A stretch of DNA of 64,000 bases from Williamsia soli (GCF_017377795.1 NZ_JAFRDR010000011.1:62001-126000), one strand, 5' to 3'. Counted from the first letter of the stretch, positions 42,593 to 54,596 are shown. The notes: a model not told the origin generated them from the letters alone. Translations and numbers: made by a program.

Positions 42593-45439
42593 GTGACTGG
42601 TTCGACGACTCCTGGCCCTGACGATTCCCCGCAGCACCGTTATACGGCGCAGCTCGCGGGGCAGATCGAGGAGCGCTGGCAGCGGAACTGGACCGAGCGG
42701 CGCACCTTCGAAGCACCCAACCCCGTCGGTGAGCTGGCCGGCGATCTCTCGGAGTTCGCCGGACCCGACGCCAAGCTGTTCGTCCAAGACATGTTCCCGT
42801 ACCCGTCGGGCTCGGGCCTGCACGTCGGCCACCCGCTGGGCTTCATCGCCACGGACGTTTATGCGCGCTTTCACCGGATGAACGGCCACAACGTTCTGCA
42901 CACGATGGGTTTCGACTCGTTCGGGCTGCCCGCCGAGCAGTACGCGGTACAGACGGGTACCCATCCGCGCACAACCACCGAGGCCAACATCGAGCGGTAC
43001 TTGGAGCAGATCCGCCGCCTCGGCCTCGGACACGACGAGCGCCGGCGGGTGGCCACCACCGACGTCGAGTTCTATCACTGGACTCAGTGGATCTTCCTGC
43101 AGATCTACGACGCCTGGTACGACGCCGAGCAGGGCAAGGCCCGCCGCATCCCCGAGCTGATCACCGAACTCGATTCGGGAACAAGGACTCTGGCCGACGG
43201 CAGGGTCTGGGCAGATCTCGACCAGGCTGCACGCAATGACGTCATCGACGAGTACCGGCTCGTCTACCAGAGCGATTCCCTGGTCAACTGGTGCCCGGGG
43301 CTGGGTACCGTGCTGGCCAATGAAGAGGTCACCGCCGATGGTCGCAGCGACCGCGGCAACTTCCCGGTGTTCCGCAAGCACCTGCGGCAGTGGATGATGC
43401 GGATCACCGCCTACAGCGATCGGCTCCTCGACGACCTGGATCTGCTGGACTGGCCCGAGAAGGTCAAGACCATGCAGCGCAACTGGATCGGCCGATCTCG
43501 GGGCGCACAGGTCGCGTTCGATTCCCCGGCTGGACCCATCGAGGTCTTCACCACCCGTCCCGACACTTTGTTCGGTGCGACGTACATGGTGCTGGCTCCC
43601 GAACACGAGTTGGTCGACAAGCTCACGACTGCGGCGTGGCCCGACGACGTCGACTCACTGTGGACCTATGGCGCCGCGACACCCGCTGCCGCAGTGGCAA
43701 AGTACCGCGAGACCATCGCCGCCAAGTCGGACCTCGAGCGCCAAGAGAACAAAGAGAAGACCGGCGTCTTCACCGGGAGCTACGCGACGAACCCTGTGAA
43801 CGGCGAGCAGGTTCCCGTGTTCATTGCCGACTACGTGCTCATCGGCTACGGCACGGGCGCGATCATGGCCGTGCCCGCTCATGACGGCCGCGACTACGAG
43901 TTCGCCACCGCCTTCAGGCTTCCGATCATCGAGGTGATCGGATCCGAGCAGGGCGTCGCCGAGCAGGCGTACGCGGGTGACGGGCCCTTGGTGAACTCCG
44001 GATTCTTGACCGGCAAGTCCGTCGACGACGCCAAGGTCGCGATCATCGAGAAGCTGGAAGCAGACGGCTCCGGCCGCGGCACGATCCAGTACAAACTGCG
44101 CGATTGGTTGTTCGCGCGGCAACGGTACTGGGGCGAGCCGTTCCCCATCGTCTATGACGCTGCGGGAGCGCCACATTCGATCCCGGACTCGATGCTGCCG
44201 GTGGAGCTGCCGGACGTCGTCGACTACGCACCGATCTCGTTCGACCCCGACGATGCAGACAGTGAGCCCTCACCGCCGCTGGCGAAGGCGACCGACTGGG
44301 TCAACGTCGAACTCGACCTGGGCGACGGGCTCAAGGACTACACCCGCGACACCAACGTGATGCCTCAGTGGGCAGGCAGCTCCTGGTACCAGCTGCGGTA
44401 CATCGACCCTGAGAACTCGAAGGAGTTGTGCGCCAAGGAGAACGAGGCGTACTGGATGGGTCCGCGTCCGGAGTTGCACGGCCCGACCGATCCCGGTGGT
44501 CTCGATCTCTATGTCGGTGGTGTCGAGCACGCGGTGCTGCATCTGCTCTATTCACGGTTCTGGCACAAGGTGCTCTTCGATCTCGGTCACGTGTCCTCGG
44601 CGGAGCCATACCGCCGGCTCTACAACCAGGGCATGATCCAGGCGTACGCGTTCACCGATTCGCGAGGCATCTACGTTCCCGCCGAAGAGGTCGTCGAAGA
44701 AGATGGAAAGTTCTTCTACGAGGGCAAAGAAGTCAATCGCGAATACGGGAAGATGGGCAAGTCGCTCAAGAACTCCGTTGCGCCCGACGACATCTGCCGC
44801 GATTACGGCGCCGACACCCTGCGGGTGTACGAGATGTCGATGGGCCCGCTGGACACCTCACGGGCCTGGGCGACCAAGGATGTCGTCGGAGCCCAGCGGT
44901 TCCTGCAGCGAGCGTGGCGGCTGGTGGTCGACGAGGAGACCGGCGCGACCCGGGTCACCGAGGATGCGCTGACCGATGACACGAACCGATTGCTGCACAA
45001 GACGATCGCCGGAGTGCGTGAGGACTACAGCAATCTTCGCGACAACACCGCCGTCGCCAAGTTGATCGAGCTGACCAATCACCTGACCAAGCAGTATCCT
45101 GCAGGTGCACCGCGAGATGCGGTGCAGCCGTTGGTGTTGATGCTGGCGCCGGTCGCTCCGCACGCGGCGGAGGAACTGTGGGAGCGGTTGGGCGGCACGG
45201 AGTCTCTGGCGCATGGACCGTTCCCGACCCCGGACCCGGTCTGGCTCGTCGACGACACCGTCGAGTATGCGATTCAGGTGAAGGGAAAGGTCAAGAGCCG
45301 GATCACGGTTGCCGCCGATGCCGATGAGGCAACGGTTCGCGCCGCTGCGCTCGCCGACCCAAAGATCGTCGAGCTCCTCGACGGCGAACCCCGCAAGGTC
45401 ATCGTCGTACTCGGACGAATGGTGAACATCGTCCCCTGA
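42593..45439 (+). CDS. leuS: Leucyl-tRNA synthetase
   Basis: Class I leucyl-tRNA synthetase, which charges tRNA-Leu and edits misacylated product through the inserted CP1 domain. The HIGH motif is in [14 protein letters not shown] (about residues 69-82, HVGH), the editing domain lies at about 255-450 with [15 protein letters not shown], and the KMSKS loop reads KMGKSLKN (about 720). GTG 42593 gives 948 residues; a TACGCT hexamer ends six bases before it, so the mRNA is probably leaderless. Corresponds to Rv0041. Confidence 0.96.
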   Translation: MTGSTTPGPDDSPQHRYTAQLAGQIEERWQRNWTERRTFEAPNPVGELAGDLSEFAGPDAKLFVQDMFPYPSGSGLHVGHPLGFIATDVYARFHRMNGHNVLHTMGFDSFGLPAEQYAVQTGTHPRTTTEANIERYLEQIRRLGLGHDERRRVATTDVEFYHWTQWIFLQIYDAWYDAEQGKARRIPELITELDSGTRTLADGRVWADLDQAARNDVIDEYRLVYQSDSLVNWCPGLGTVLANEEVTADGRSDRGNFPVFRKHLRQWMMRITAYSDRLLDDLDLLDWPEKVKTMQRNWIGRSRGAQVAFDSPAGPIEVFTTRPDTLFGATYMVLAPEHELVDKLTTAAWPDDVDSLWTYGAATPAAAVAKYRETIAAKSDLERQENKEKTGVFTGSYATNPVNGEQVPVFIADYVLIGYGTGAIMAVPAHDGRDYEFATAFRLPIIEVIGSEQGVAEQAYAGDGPLVNSGFLTGKSVDDAKVAIIEKLEADGSGRGTIQYKLRDWLFARQRYWGEPFPIVYDAAGAPHSIPDSMLPVELPDVVDYAPISFDPDDADSEPSPPLAKATDWVNVELDLGDGLKDYTRDTNVMPQWAGSSWYQLRYIDPENSKELCAKENEAYWMGPRPELHGPTDPGGLDLYVGGVEHAVLHLLYSRFWHKVLFDLGHVSSAEPYRRLYNQGMIQAYAFTDSRGIYVPAEEVVEEDGKFFYEGKEVNREYGKMGKSLKNSVAPDDICRDYGADTLRVYEMSMGPLDTSRAWATKDVVGAQRFLQRAWRLVVDEETGATRVTEDALTDDTNRLLHKTIAGVREDYSNLRDNTAVAKLIELTNHLTKQYPAGAPRDAVQPLVLMLAPVAPHAAEELWERLGGTESLAHGPFPTPDPVWLVDDTVEYAIQVKGKVKSRITVAADADEATVRAAALADPKIVELLDGEPRKVIVVLGRMVNIVP

Positions 45440-45457
45440 CCACCATCTCCGGTCAGG
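45435..45457. terminator. Bidirectional hairpin at the leuS 3' end
   Basis: CCTGACC (45435-45441) pairs with GGTCAGG (45451-45457) around nine bases. The two stop codons of the convergent genes lie in the two arms, so it can end both transcripts. Confidence 0.6.
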
Positions 45458-45893
45458 CGGGCGCGTCCAGTTTGGCTTTGAGCGAAGAATCGGTGTGCTT
45501 GATGACCTGTCCTGCAAAAGGTTCGATCATCGCACCCAAAGCGCGCCCGGCGATGCCGCCGGGAAGCTCGTAAGAGAATTCCACGGACACGTTCGTCCCG
45601 CTGTCGGTATCGGCGAATCGCCAGACGGTTGCCGCGGTGAATCCCTTGATCGATTCGAGACGGATCAACTCGTTCTCGATGAACTCGGTGACCTCGACCG
45701 TGGCGGACAACGCCTTCGGACCCACGTTCATGACGACGTCGAAGGATGAGCCGAGTCCATAGGTGACCTCGGAGACCGGGTCGAACTTCTTCACCCCGAA
45801 CATCCAGTCCGGGACGTGCTCGTGGTCGTTGACGTAGGCGAACGCGCGTTCTCGCGGCGCGCTGACCTGCGAACTGTGTCGAACTGTTCCCAT
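45453..45893 (-). CDS. SRPBCC (START-like) family protein
   Basis: A 146-residue helix-grip-fold protein of the polyketide-cyclase/dehydrase and lipid-transport group: TVRHSSQVSAPRERAFAYVN at the start, then DWMFGVKKFDPVS, VTEFIENELIRLESI and the long C-terminal helix after FSYELPGGIAGRAL. Members bind hydrophobic ligands; the ligand here is unknown. It is convergent with leuS. Confidence 0.85.
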   Translation of the reverse strand: MGTVRHSSQVSAPRERAFAYVNDHEHVPDWMFGVKKFDPVSEVTYGLGSSFDVVMNVGPKALSATVEVTEFIENELIRLESIKGFTAATVWRFADTDSGTNVSVEFSYELPGGIAGRALGAMIEPFAGQVIKHTDSSLKAKLDAPA

Positions 45894-45968
45894 GCTCGAT
45901 CTTCCCCTTGTATGTAGTACCTGGCGAGTAACCTACCCAGGCATGAGGGCAGCGCGGGGAGGAATCTG

Positions 45969-46346
45969 ATGACATCTCGGCAGCGGCTCGGTGGCGGGGT
46001 AGGACTCGTTGCGGCCACAGTCCTTGCACTGACGGCAGCTGGGACTGCGGGCGCGGCGCCATGGGGGAGCGCGGGGGTGCCCGATGTAGGGATCGAACGT
46101 GCGTCGGGCGTGGGAATGGACGCCTGCGCTGTGCGGGTGACCAACCACGGCGATCACGTCGCCAGAGATGTCACGGTGCACGTCCAGCCCGGACTGTGGC
46201 CGTACACCTTCGGCACTCTCGAGCCAGGGGAGTCGTCCGTCGCCACTGCCTTCGCCTGCGGCTTCTCTCCGATCCTCCTGCATGTGGTCACCACATCGAA
46301 CGGTGATGGGAACTGGACAGACAACGTCCTCTATTTCGAGCTCTAG
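45969..46346 (+). CDS. Small secreted protein, function unknown
   Basis: A 125-residue protein with a clear signal peptide (GVGLVAATVLALTAAGTAGA, cleavage probably near AAP at residue 30). The mature part is a small beta-rich domain with two cysteines (MDACAVRV and AFACGF) that could form a disulfide, and resembles bacterial CARDB-like immunoglobulin folds (VTNHGDHVARDVTVHV). It lies 18 bases upstream of the DUF4436 gene on the same strand. No function can be named. Confidence 0.72.
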   Translation: MTSRQRLGGGVGLVAATVLALTAAGTAGAAPWGSAGVPDVGIERASGVGMDACAVRVTNHGDHVARDVTVHVQPGLWPYTFGTLEPGESSVATAFACGFSPILLHVVTTSNGDGNWTDNVLYFEL

Positions 46347-46363
46347 CCCGATACACTCGCCGG

Positions 46364-47200
46364 ATGGTGGAGACCGGTAAACGACCAACGTGGATAAAGG
46401 GTCTGGCGATTGTCGTCGGTCTCGTGATCGTGTACATCGCTGTGCTGGTGGCCTACGCCGCGGGCAACACCGATGACGATTCGGATTCGCGTGAACCGGC
46501 AGCGAACGGGGTGCTGATCTACCTGGACATCGATGCCGTGAACGGTGCCGACTTCTCGCTGGGCGGTCATGTTTCCGTCTATCCAGGTCCCGATCTGCTC
46601 GATGCGAGGGGCGACCTCAAAGAGGACCTGATGATTGATGTCTCGCCGATGGTCTCCGCCGCGAACATCGAGTTCTCGCGCGGGTCGCGGCCGGGCACAC
46701 TGCCGGTGACGTTGTACAGCGACGGTGACATCCGGCACTGGCCCTTCGACAGCTACACATCGGAGTCGGTTGCCGTCCAGGCCTACGGCCCGAATGACGC
46801 GGCGCTGCCCACCGAGGTCGCGATCACCGATTCGCTCATCGGCTGGGACGTCGAAGCCGGCGACACCGACCCGACCGAGGGGCAGGCGTTCACGATCACC
46901 TCGGCGAGGACTGCCGGTTCTCTGACGTTCGACCTCGCGTTGTGCGTGATGCTCGTCATCCTGCCGATCTGCACCCTCTTCGTGTCGATCCAGACCGTAC
47001 GTCGCCGCAAGGCATTTCAGCCTCCGATGGTCACATGGTTCGCGGTGATGCTGTTCGCTGTGCTGCCCCTGCGGAACATCTTCCCCGGCACACCGCCGTT
47101 CGGATCGTGGGTCGACTACTCCGTGGTGCTCTGGGTCCTCGCCGGTCTGGTCGCGTCGCTGACGCTGTACGTGATTGCCTGGTGGAAACAGGCTCCCTGA
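46364..47200 (+). CDS. DUF4436 membrane protein
   Basis: A 278-residue membrane protein of the DUF4436 type. One N-terminal helix (GLAIVVGLVIVYIAVLVAYA, about residues 13-32) leads to an extracytoplasmic domain (about 45-185, containing WPFDSYTSESVAV), then three C-terminal helices (about 188-210, 222-242 and 252-272). Function unknown. It is probably co-transcribed with the secreted protein before it. Confidence 0.8.
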   Translation: MVETGKRPTWIKGLAIVVGLVIVYIAVLVAYAAGNTDDDSDSREPAANGVLIYLDIDAVNGADFSLGGHVSVYPGPDLLDARGDLKEDLMIDVSPMVSAANIEFSRGSRPGTLPVTLYSDGDIRHWPFDSYTSESVAVQAYGPNDAALPTEVAITDSLIGWDVEAGDTDPTEGQAFTITSARTAGSLTFDLALCVMLVILPICTLFVSIQTVRRRKAFQPPMVTWFAVMLFAVLPLRNIFPGTPPFGSWVDYSVVLWVLAGLVASLTLYVIAWWKQAP

Positions 47201-47209
47201 CCTCCGATC

Positions 47210-47536
47210 TCACCGAGCCGAGCGGGCCTGTTCTACTCCGCGCGCGACCCACGTCTGCAGCTGTCGTTTGGTCTTGAGACCGCCGGCGTCGACCCGAAGC
47301 CATCCGTGGGTCTCTTTGTTGCGCATGATCATCGGTGACACGAACTTGCCCTTGAGCAGTGCGTCGCGCTCATCGCGGTCCACCCGGACCATGAGTCCGC
47401 CTTGACCGCTGGCGGCGACGGCCATGTGCCCATTGATCAGGAACGCCAGCCCGCCGAACATCCGCTTCTCGGACACCCCGGGCTCGGGGCCGATCAGTTC
47501 GCGGATCCGGTGGGCGAGATCGTCATCGTAGGCCAT
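47210..47536 (-). CDS. TfoX/Sxy N-terminal domain protein
   Basis: A 108-residue protein consisting of the TfoX/Sxy N-terminal domain alone: RIRELIGPEPGVSEKRMFGG, LAFLINGHMAVAA, GLMVRVDRDERDALL. In gammaproteobacteria TfoX regulates competence; stand-alone N-domains in actinobacteria have no known role. It begins one base after the Ddn-like stop, so it is the last gene of a tight minus-strand operon. Confidence 0.88.
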   Translation of the reverse strand: MAYDDDLAHRIRELIGPEPGVSEKRMFGGLAFLINGHMAVAASGQGGLMVRVDRDERDALLKGKFVSPMIMRNKETHGWLRVDAGGLKTKRQLQTWVARGVEQARSAR

Positions 47537-47537
47537 G

Positions 47538-47924
47538 TCAGTCCAGATCGACGCGGACGGTCAGCAGGTTCGTACCAAACGTCCGGACGCCGAAACTGTT
47601 GAGGGCGGGAAGGCTCTTGAGGCGAGCGGCGGCGTCGTCGTCGGGAAGCAGATGAGCGGTTCCGTTGTGCCACTTGCCCCGCAGACGGACTCGAACGCGC
47701 GGGTCCGACTTGATGTTCTTGATGTACTGCGAGTGCTCACCGAACTCGGAAACCAGCCAGAATTGGTTGCCGACCCGGCGCCCTCCGAGCGCCGTGCGGC
47801 GCGGTTCTCCAGACTTCCGGCCGGTGGTCTCCAGAAGCGTCTGGAAGGGGAACAGTTTGGTGACCGGGTTGGCCACCCGCTTCTGGAAGAAGACGGTGAG
47901 ACGGTCTCGACGATCGTGCGTCAT
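47538..47924 (-). CDS. Deazaflavin (F420)-dependent nitroreductase family protein
   Basis: A 128-residue split-barrel protein of the Ddn family, which use reduced F420 in mycolata. Family segments are LLETTGRKSGEPRRTALGGR, FWLVSEFGEHSQYIKNI and DPRVRVRLRGKWHNGTAHLL. The reaction is uncertain; relatives reduce quinones or nitro compounds. Its ATG shares an A with the stop of the upstream broken membrane gene (TGATG). Confidence 0.85.
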   Translation of the reverse strand: MTHDRRDRLTVFFQKRVANPVTKLFPFQTLLETTGRKSGEPRRTALGGRRVGNQFWLVSEFGEHSQYIKNIKSDPRVRVRLRGKWHNGTAHLLPDDDAAARLKSLPALNSFGVRTFGTNLLTVRVDLD

Positions 47925-48384
47925 CAGCAGGACTCCGTGGTCGGGGTTGTACTCGATTTCTGTCCGAGAATCACGAACGCGTAGTCGGCGAGCCTGTGCA
48001 CGACCGTGACTGTCAATGCCACGAGCAGGATACCGAAGAACCCGTTGATAGTGATCTCATCGCCGAACATGAGGTCGATCGCCCAGATGAACACAAACTT
48101 CGACAAGAACATGACGAGCCACACGCAGAAGAACATCAGAAGTTGATTGGCCAATCCCGAGCGCCGTCTGAGATGGTCGACAATCCGGCCTTTGACGAAG
48201 AACGCTCCAACGTCAGTATCTCCAGAACTATGGCTGCAAAGAAGATCGTGGAGAAGCTGGTCGCGTAGACGAGCGATGTGTAGTCGTTGAAGAAACCAAG
48301 GACCACCGCATAAATGAGCGCGCCGACGAACAGCTCTTTGAAGGCCAGTTGCTTGGAGTTGAAAGGACGATCCTCGCTGGTCAT
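47924..48384 (-). pseudogene. Frameshifted small membrane protein gene
   Basis: Two minus-strand frames together make one membrane protein. The first (48384 inward) encodes MTSEDRPFNSKQLAFKELFV and a helix pair up to AIVLEILTL; protein-like sequence then continues in the -1 frame from about 48205 as FFVKGRIVDHLRRRSGL, then LLMFFCVWLVMFLSKFVFIW, FGDEITINGFFGILLVALTV and a tail. A single missing base near 48202-48208 explains it. No slippery heptamer is visible, so programmed frameshifting is unlikely. It leads a tight operon with the Ddn- and TfoX-like genes. Base composition is less GC-rich than the neighbours. Function unknown; about 153 codons if repaired. Confidence 0.75.
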
Positions 48385-48425
48385 CGGGTGATCCTAACCA
48401 GACCGGCCTTCGGGCGGTGATCAGC

Positions 48426-48460
48426 GACAAGCCCACTCGCCGGCAGCGAGTGGGCTTGTC
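48426..48460 (-). terminator. Strong hairpin terminator after lon
   Basis: Perfect 15-base arms (GACAAGCCCACTCGC at 48426-48440 and its complement at 48446-48460) with a five-base loop, 15 bases past the lon stop. No U tract follows, which is usual for this group. Confidence 0.85.
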
Positions 48461-48475
48461 CAGATCGTCGTGGTG

Positions 48476-50800
<2,325 letters not shown>

Positions 50801-50810
50801 GTTTCCTCCA

Positions 50811-50835
50811 AAGTTAAGTACGTTTGGCTCAACTT
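50811..50835. promoter_or_regulatory. HAIR-like HspR operator upstream of lon
   Basis: On the lon strand the site reads GTTGAGC, seven bases, then ACTTAAC. This keeps the exact 7-N-7 geometry and 10 of 14 positions of the HAIR consensus CTTGAGT-N7-ACTCAAG bound by HspR. The arms extend to eight bases (AAGTTGAG and CTTAACTT) with one mismatch. Confidence 0.55.
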
Positions 50836-50900
50836 CTGGAATAGAAGCTTTGTTCCGCTCGGTAGCCCTGTTCATCGAGGGCGAACATGTAGTCGGAGAT

Positions 50901-51836
50901 CTACCAGGTGAATGGTGTCGTGAGCCCTTCAGAGACCCGCCAGATCCGCGCCGCCTCGGTGTCGCGAAGCCGCGAGTAGAGCTTTTGCTCTCCGGGGCCG
51001 CCTCCGACATGCCCGATCCCGCGTGGTCCGTAGAACTTTCCCCGCTCGGCATCGGGAGAGGTCGCGGCGAACAGCGCCGGCAGCTGGGCTGTGTCGACCG
51101 TGCCGACCAGAATGCGCCGATCGGAGAGGACCCGGATGACCCTCCGGCCGACTGTTTCCTTGTCGCGGCCGAGTTCTGCGCGCGCGGCGAGGAGATTTGT
51201 GGGAGCGATTCCCGGATGTGCGAGGTTGCTGGTGATGTTCCAGCCGTTCGCTTGACTCCGCCGGTCGAGTTCCAGGCCGAACAGCCCGAACGCGATCTTC
51301 GATTGGCTGTAGGCCTTCATGCCGTCGTACGAGTGTTCCCACTGCAGGTCGTCCCAGTTGATGGACCCGCTGTTCGCCGCGATGCTGATCTGCGACGTCA
51401 CCCGCGCCTGGCCGTCGATCAGGAGCGGCAGCAGGTGGGCGGCGAGTGCAAAGTGGCCGAGATGGTTGGTTCCGAACTGGAGCTCGAACCCGTCAGCGGT
51501 GGTCTGGCGGTCGGGTGGGGTCATGACGCCTGCATTGTTCACGAGGATATGGATCGGCCGATCCTCCGCCCGCAAGGTCTTGCCGAGAGCTGCGACGGAT
51601 GCGAGCGATGACAGGTCGAGCTCACGCAGCGAAACGTGCGCAGTGGGGTGCTTCTGAAGAATCGTGGCGATCGCCGCCTCGCCCTTGCGTTGATCACGCA
51701 CGGGCAGAAGCACTTCGGCACCGGCCGCGGCGAGTCTGGAGGCGATGCCGAGCCCGATACCGTCGCTGGCTCCGGTGACGACGGCGCGTTGGCCGGACAG
51801 GTCGGGGATGGTGATCTCGATGGGTGTGCGTGGCAT
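50901..51836 (-). CDS. Short-chain dehydrogenase/reductase
   Basis: An NAD(P)-dependent SDR of the WW-domain oxidoreductase/retinol-dehydrogenase-like subgroup. The cofactor site is [19 protein letters not shown] (about residues 18-36), NNAG follows in [12 protein letters not shown], and the active-site YxxxK is KAYSQSKIA. The chosen ATG 51836 has GGAGAG upstream; the open frame continues further up but crosses the divergent regulator's promoter. Substrate unknown. Length is 311 residues. It diverges from an MmyB-type regulator, a very common pairing in actinobacteria. Confidence 0.92.
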   Translation of the reverse strand: MPRTPIEITIPDLSGQRAVVTGASDGIGLGIASRLAAAGAEVLLPVRDQRKGEAAIATILQKHPTAHVSLRELDLSSLASVAALGKTLRAEDRPIHILVNNAGVMTPPDRQTTADGFELQFGTNHLGHFALAAHLLPLLIDGQARVTSQISIAANSGSINWDDLQWEHSYDGMKAYSQSKIAFGLFGLELDRRSQANGWNITSNLAHPGIAPTNLLAARAELGRDKETVGRRVIRVLSDRRILVGTVDTAQLPALFAATSPDAERGKFYGPRGIGHVGGGPGEQKLYSRLRDTEAARIWRVSEGLTTPFTW

Positions 51837-51901
51837 GTGTCTCTCCTGGACGTCTGGTGGTGCCTTCACATTCGCCCACCACGGGCGACGTGGGCAGGGC
51901 T

Positions 51902-51936
51902 CGCTTATCCGCTGATCGGCAGGCCGTGGATAAGCG
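51902..51936. promoter_or_regulatory. Inverted repeat in the SDR-regulator divergent promoter
   Basis: CGCTTATCC (51902-51910) and GGATAAGCG (51928-51936) form a perfect nine-base inverted repeat with a 17-base spacer, in the middle of the divergent intergenic region. It is a candidate operator for the MmyB-type regulator at 51977. The spacing puts the half-site centres 26 bases apart. Confidence 0.6.
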
Positions 51937-51976
51937 GCGGCGGGCACGATAGGAAGAGACGAACCCAGGAGGCGAC

Positions 51977-52810
51977 ATGGTCATCGACCGGACCGGACTT
52001 GCGGACTTCTTGCGTCGCCGCAGGGAGGCGCTCCAGCCCGAGGACGTAGGCCTTCCGCGCGGTTCACGCCGTAGGACCAGTGGACTGCGGCGAGAAGAAG
52101 TGGCGTCGCTCTGCCACATGTCGACCGACTACTACGCGCGCATCGAGCGTGAGACCGGACCGCAGCCGTCCGAGCAGATGATCGCCGCCATCGCGCAGGG
52201 CCTTCACCTCTCGGTCGACGAGCGTGACCACCTGTTCCGGCTCGCCGGACATCACCCACCGACTCGGGGTCCCGCCAGTGAGCACATCAACCCCGGTCTG
52301 CAACGCATCCTCGACCGCCTGCACGACACCCCCGCAGAGATAGTCACCGAACTCGGCGAGACATTGCGGCAGACCGCGCTCGGCGTTGCCCTCACCGGTG
52401 ACCAAACGGCCTATAGCGGCCCGGCCCGCAGCATCGGGTATCGCTGGTTCACCGATCCCGGGAGTCGTTCGCTCTACGCGCCCGAAGAGCATCCGTTCCT
52501 CACCCGTATGTGGGTGTCCGGCCTCCGTGGGGTGGTGACCCTCCGCGGCCCCGACTCGTATGCCGCTCACCTCGCCGACTTGTTACTCGCCCAGAGCGAC
52601 GAGTTCCGCCAGGTCTGGGACACACATGAGGTCGGAATCAGACCACACGAGGTGAAGAAGTTCATGCATCCCGAACTCGGCGCGCTGGAGTTGACCTGCC
52701 AGACACTTCTCGATCCAGTGCAGTCGCATGCGCTATTGGTCTACACGGCAGTCCCCGGAACCGAGAGCCACGAAAAGCTGCAGCTGCTCTCACTGGTCGG
52801 AACCCGGTGA
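51977..52810 (+). CDS. MmyB-type HTH transcriptional regulator
   Basis: An Xre-family DNA-binding domain (about residues 8-75: [60 protein letters not shown]) is followed by the MmyB ligand-binding PAS-like domain (about 105-275). In Streptomyces such proteins may sense fatty acids and often control a neighbouring SDR. AGGAGG lies before the ATG. Length is 277 residues; it is divergent from the SDR at 50901. Confidence 0.93.
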   Translation: MVIDRTGLADFLRRRREALQPEDVGLPRGSRRRTSGLRREEVASLCHMSTDYYARIERETGPQPSEQMIAAIAQGLHLSVDERDHLFRLAGHHPPTRGPASEHINPGLQRILDRLHDTPAEIVTELGETLRQTALGVALTGDQTAYSGPARSIGYRWFTDPGSRSLYAPEEHPFLTRMWVSGLRGVVTLRGPDSYAAHLADLLLAQSDEFRQVWDTHEVGIRPHEVKKFMHPELGALELTCQTLLDPVQSHALLVYTAVPGTESHEKLQLLSLVGTR

Positions 52811-52850
52811 TCCGCTCAGGTGAGCCGGTCGGGTCCGGTAGGAAGAACGG

Positions 52851-53735
52851 ATGACATTCAAGTACTCGGCATCCGACCGGGCCCTCGCCCGTGCGGCGTA
52901 CGAGACCCTCGAGCCGTTTCACGTCCTCGCCTACTTCAGCCCTGAGATCAAGGGCGCCTGCGCCGATACCGGATTGGACTTCCACGGCTGGTACGTAGGT
53001 GCCCGAGGGGCGCCGCTGGGACCGTGTGACGCGTCGGTCGTCGCAGCAGCGTTCTTCAACTTCAGTCCCGCTGTCGTCATGCCAGGCTGGGATGCCGCGA
53101 AGGCGGTCGGTCTCGACGTGGTCGACGCCCGCCGCTACCAGATGCTCGACGAGACCCTTCGTCCGATACTCGGCGACCGGATCGGTGACCCGCTCCTCGA
53201 TGAGCTGGCCGATCGCTACGCCGAAAAGGCTGCGACTCTGCCCATGGGTGGACGGCCACTGGCCGCGGCGTGGGCGTCGTCGACGCCACCGACCCAGTCG
53301 CATGTGCGGTTGTGGCACTCGATCGCGATCATCCGTGAGTGGCGTGGGGACGCGCACATCGCGGCATTGGTGACCGCGGGTCTGGATCGGCTCGAGGCGT
53401 TGGTGTTGCACGAGTCGCCGCACCCTGATCCGACCTTGCGGCGTCGCACGCTCGGTAAGAAGCTGGTGATGATCACTCGCGGCTGGAGCGAAGAGGACTG
53501 GGACGCTGCCGTCGATCGCCTCGTCGGACGAGGTCTGCTCGAACGGACGGACAGCGGGGAGGCGATGACGGCCGCGGGCGGCGAACTGTACGACCACATC
53601 GAAGAACTCACCGACGACGCCGCGGCAGGCGCGTGGGCCGGTGATCCGAAGTCGGAGGAAATACTCTCTGCCACCAAGCCTTTCGTGAAGGCGGTCATCG
53701 ACTCGGGTGTGCTTCCTGGTACCAAGAAGAAGTAG
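52851..53735 (+). CDS. SCO6745-family protein
   Basis: A 294-residue protein of the actinobacterial SCO6745 group. Recognisable segments are ARAAYETLEPFHVLAYFSPE, YVGARGAPLGPCDASVVAAA and FFNFSPAVVMPGWD, then a C-terminal winged-helix-like part (ITRGWSEEDWDAAVDRLVGR, GLLERTDSGEAMTAAGGEL). The role is unknown. It follows the MmyB-type gene after 40 bases on the same strand. Confidence 0.82.
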   Translation: MTFKYSASDRALARAAYETLEPFHVLAYFSPEIKGACADTGLDFHGWYVGARGAPLGPCDASVVAAAFFNFSPAVVMPGWDAAKAVGLDVVDARRYQMLDETLRPILGDRIGDPLLDELADRYAEKAATLPMGGRPLAAAWASSTPPTQSHVRLWHSIAIIREWRGDAHIAALVTAGLDRLEALVLHESPHPDPTLRRRTLGKKLVMITRGWSEEDWDAAVDRLVGRGLLERTDSGEAMTAAGGELYDHIEELTDDAAAGAWAGDPKSEEILSATKPFVKAVIDSGVLPGTKKK

Positions 53736-53749
53736 ACCGGGGTTCCCGG

Positions 53750-54451
53750 TCAGTCGACAGCTTCGATCCGCACATCCAGGTCGACTCGCGGGACGTCGTA
53801 CTGGTGAACGATGTGAACACAGATCCCGGTCTCGCAGTCGAGTCGAACCAGCGCCGGTGGTGCGATCACCCACTCATCGGTGGTGTCATCGAAGTGACCG
53901 TCCAGTAGGGGGCAGCACGAGCACCGCGGATCGTAGGCAGTCGTCGATCGCGCAGTGGCCTGCCAGCTTTCGCGTCCGTGATGATCGACGATGCTGATGT
54001 CGGTGAGCACCACCGACGGCGCGGACACATCGTCGATGACGTTGGAGTGCGCGCTGCCAGCAAACTCTGCCGGATCAAGCATCGCCACCCAGTGATAGTT
54101 CTCGAAGAAGGTGCCGTGTCCGTAGTCAATGCGCGGATCCTTCGGGCGAGCGATCACCAGACCATCGTCATCGACGGTGGGGGCTGTTGCGGTCGGCCAC
54201 AAACCCTCGACGGGTAGCCATGGACCATTTCCGCGGCGGTGCATTTGACCGTCGAATGGCCGCAGGGCCTGCTGCGTGGTCAGTACTTCACCCGAGGCAA
54301 GTTCTACGCGGACGGAGCCGGGTCGCCGTACAACAGCACGGCGCCATGAACCAGGTTCCGATGTTGTCCAACGGAACTCGACGCCTGCCCAACGCCATGG
54401 CGACGATTGGGCGAGGCGACGGAACTGCGTCGACGTCGGTTGGGTGGGCAC
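53750..54451 (-). CDS. Hypothetical protein with a CSCC motif
   Basis: A 233-residue soluble protein I cannot assign. It starts from GTG 54451 and has no signal peptide or membrane helix. The C-terminal part has a distinctive cysteine cluster, YDPRCSCCPLLDG (about residues 173-185), plus CETGIC near 213, which could bind a metal or a redox group. Regions such as IDYGHGTFFENYHWVAMLDP suggest a globular beta-rich fold. It is convergent with the SCO6745-like gene. The upstream gap 54452-54631 holds only the promoter of the next gene. Confidence 0.6.
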   Translation of the reverse strand: MPTQPTSTQFRRLAQSSPWRWAGVEFRWTTSEPGSWRRAVVRRPGSVRVELASGEVLTTQQALRPFDGQMHRRGNGPWLPVEGLWPTATAPTVDDDGLVIARPKDPRIDYGHGTFFENYHWVAMLDPAEFAGSAHSNVIDDVSAPSVVLTDISIVDHHGRESWQATARSTTAYDPRCSCCPLLDGHFDDTTDEWVIAPPALVRLDCETGICVHIVHQYDVPRVDLDVRIEAVD

Positions 54452-54596
54452 TGACCCACACTCTCACGAACACGGTGCAATAGCTCCTGAGTTTGGGCGC
54501 TCGTATGAGTCTGAGCGGGACACAAGCCAACCAGGGCGGTTTGTCATCTGAATAGATGAATCTTGGTCTGGGGTCGCGGTAGGTCTGTTTCGGTCG

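Noticed and set aside
48408-48436. Upstream extension of the second frame of the broken membrane gene to 48436
   Set aside because: The extra sequence before the frameshift point is not protein-like and overlaps the lon terminator region; the real start is ATG 48384 in the other frame.
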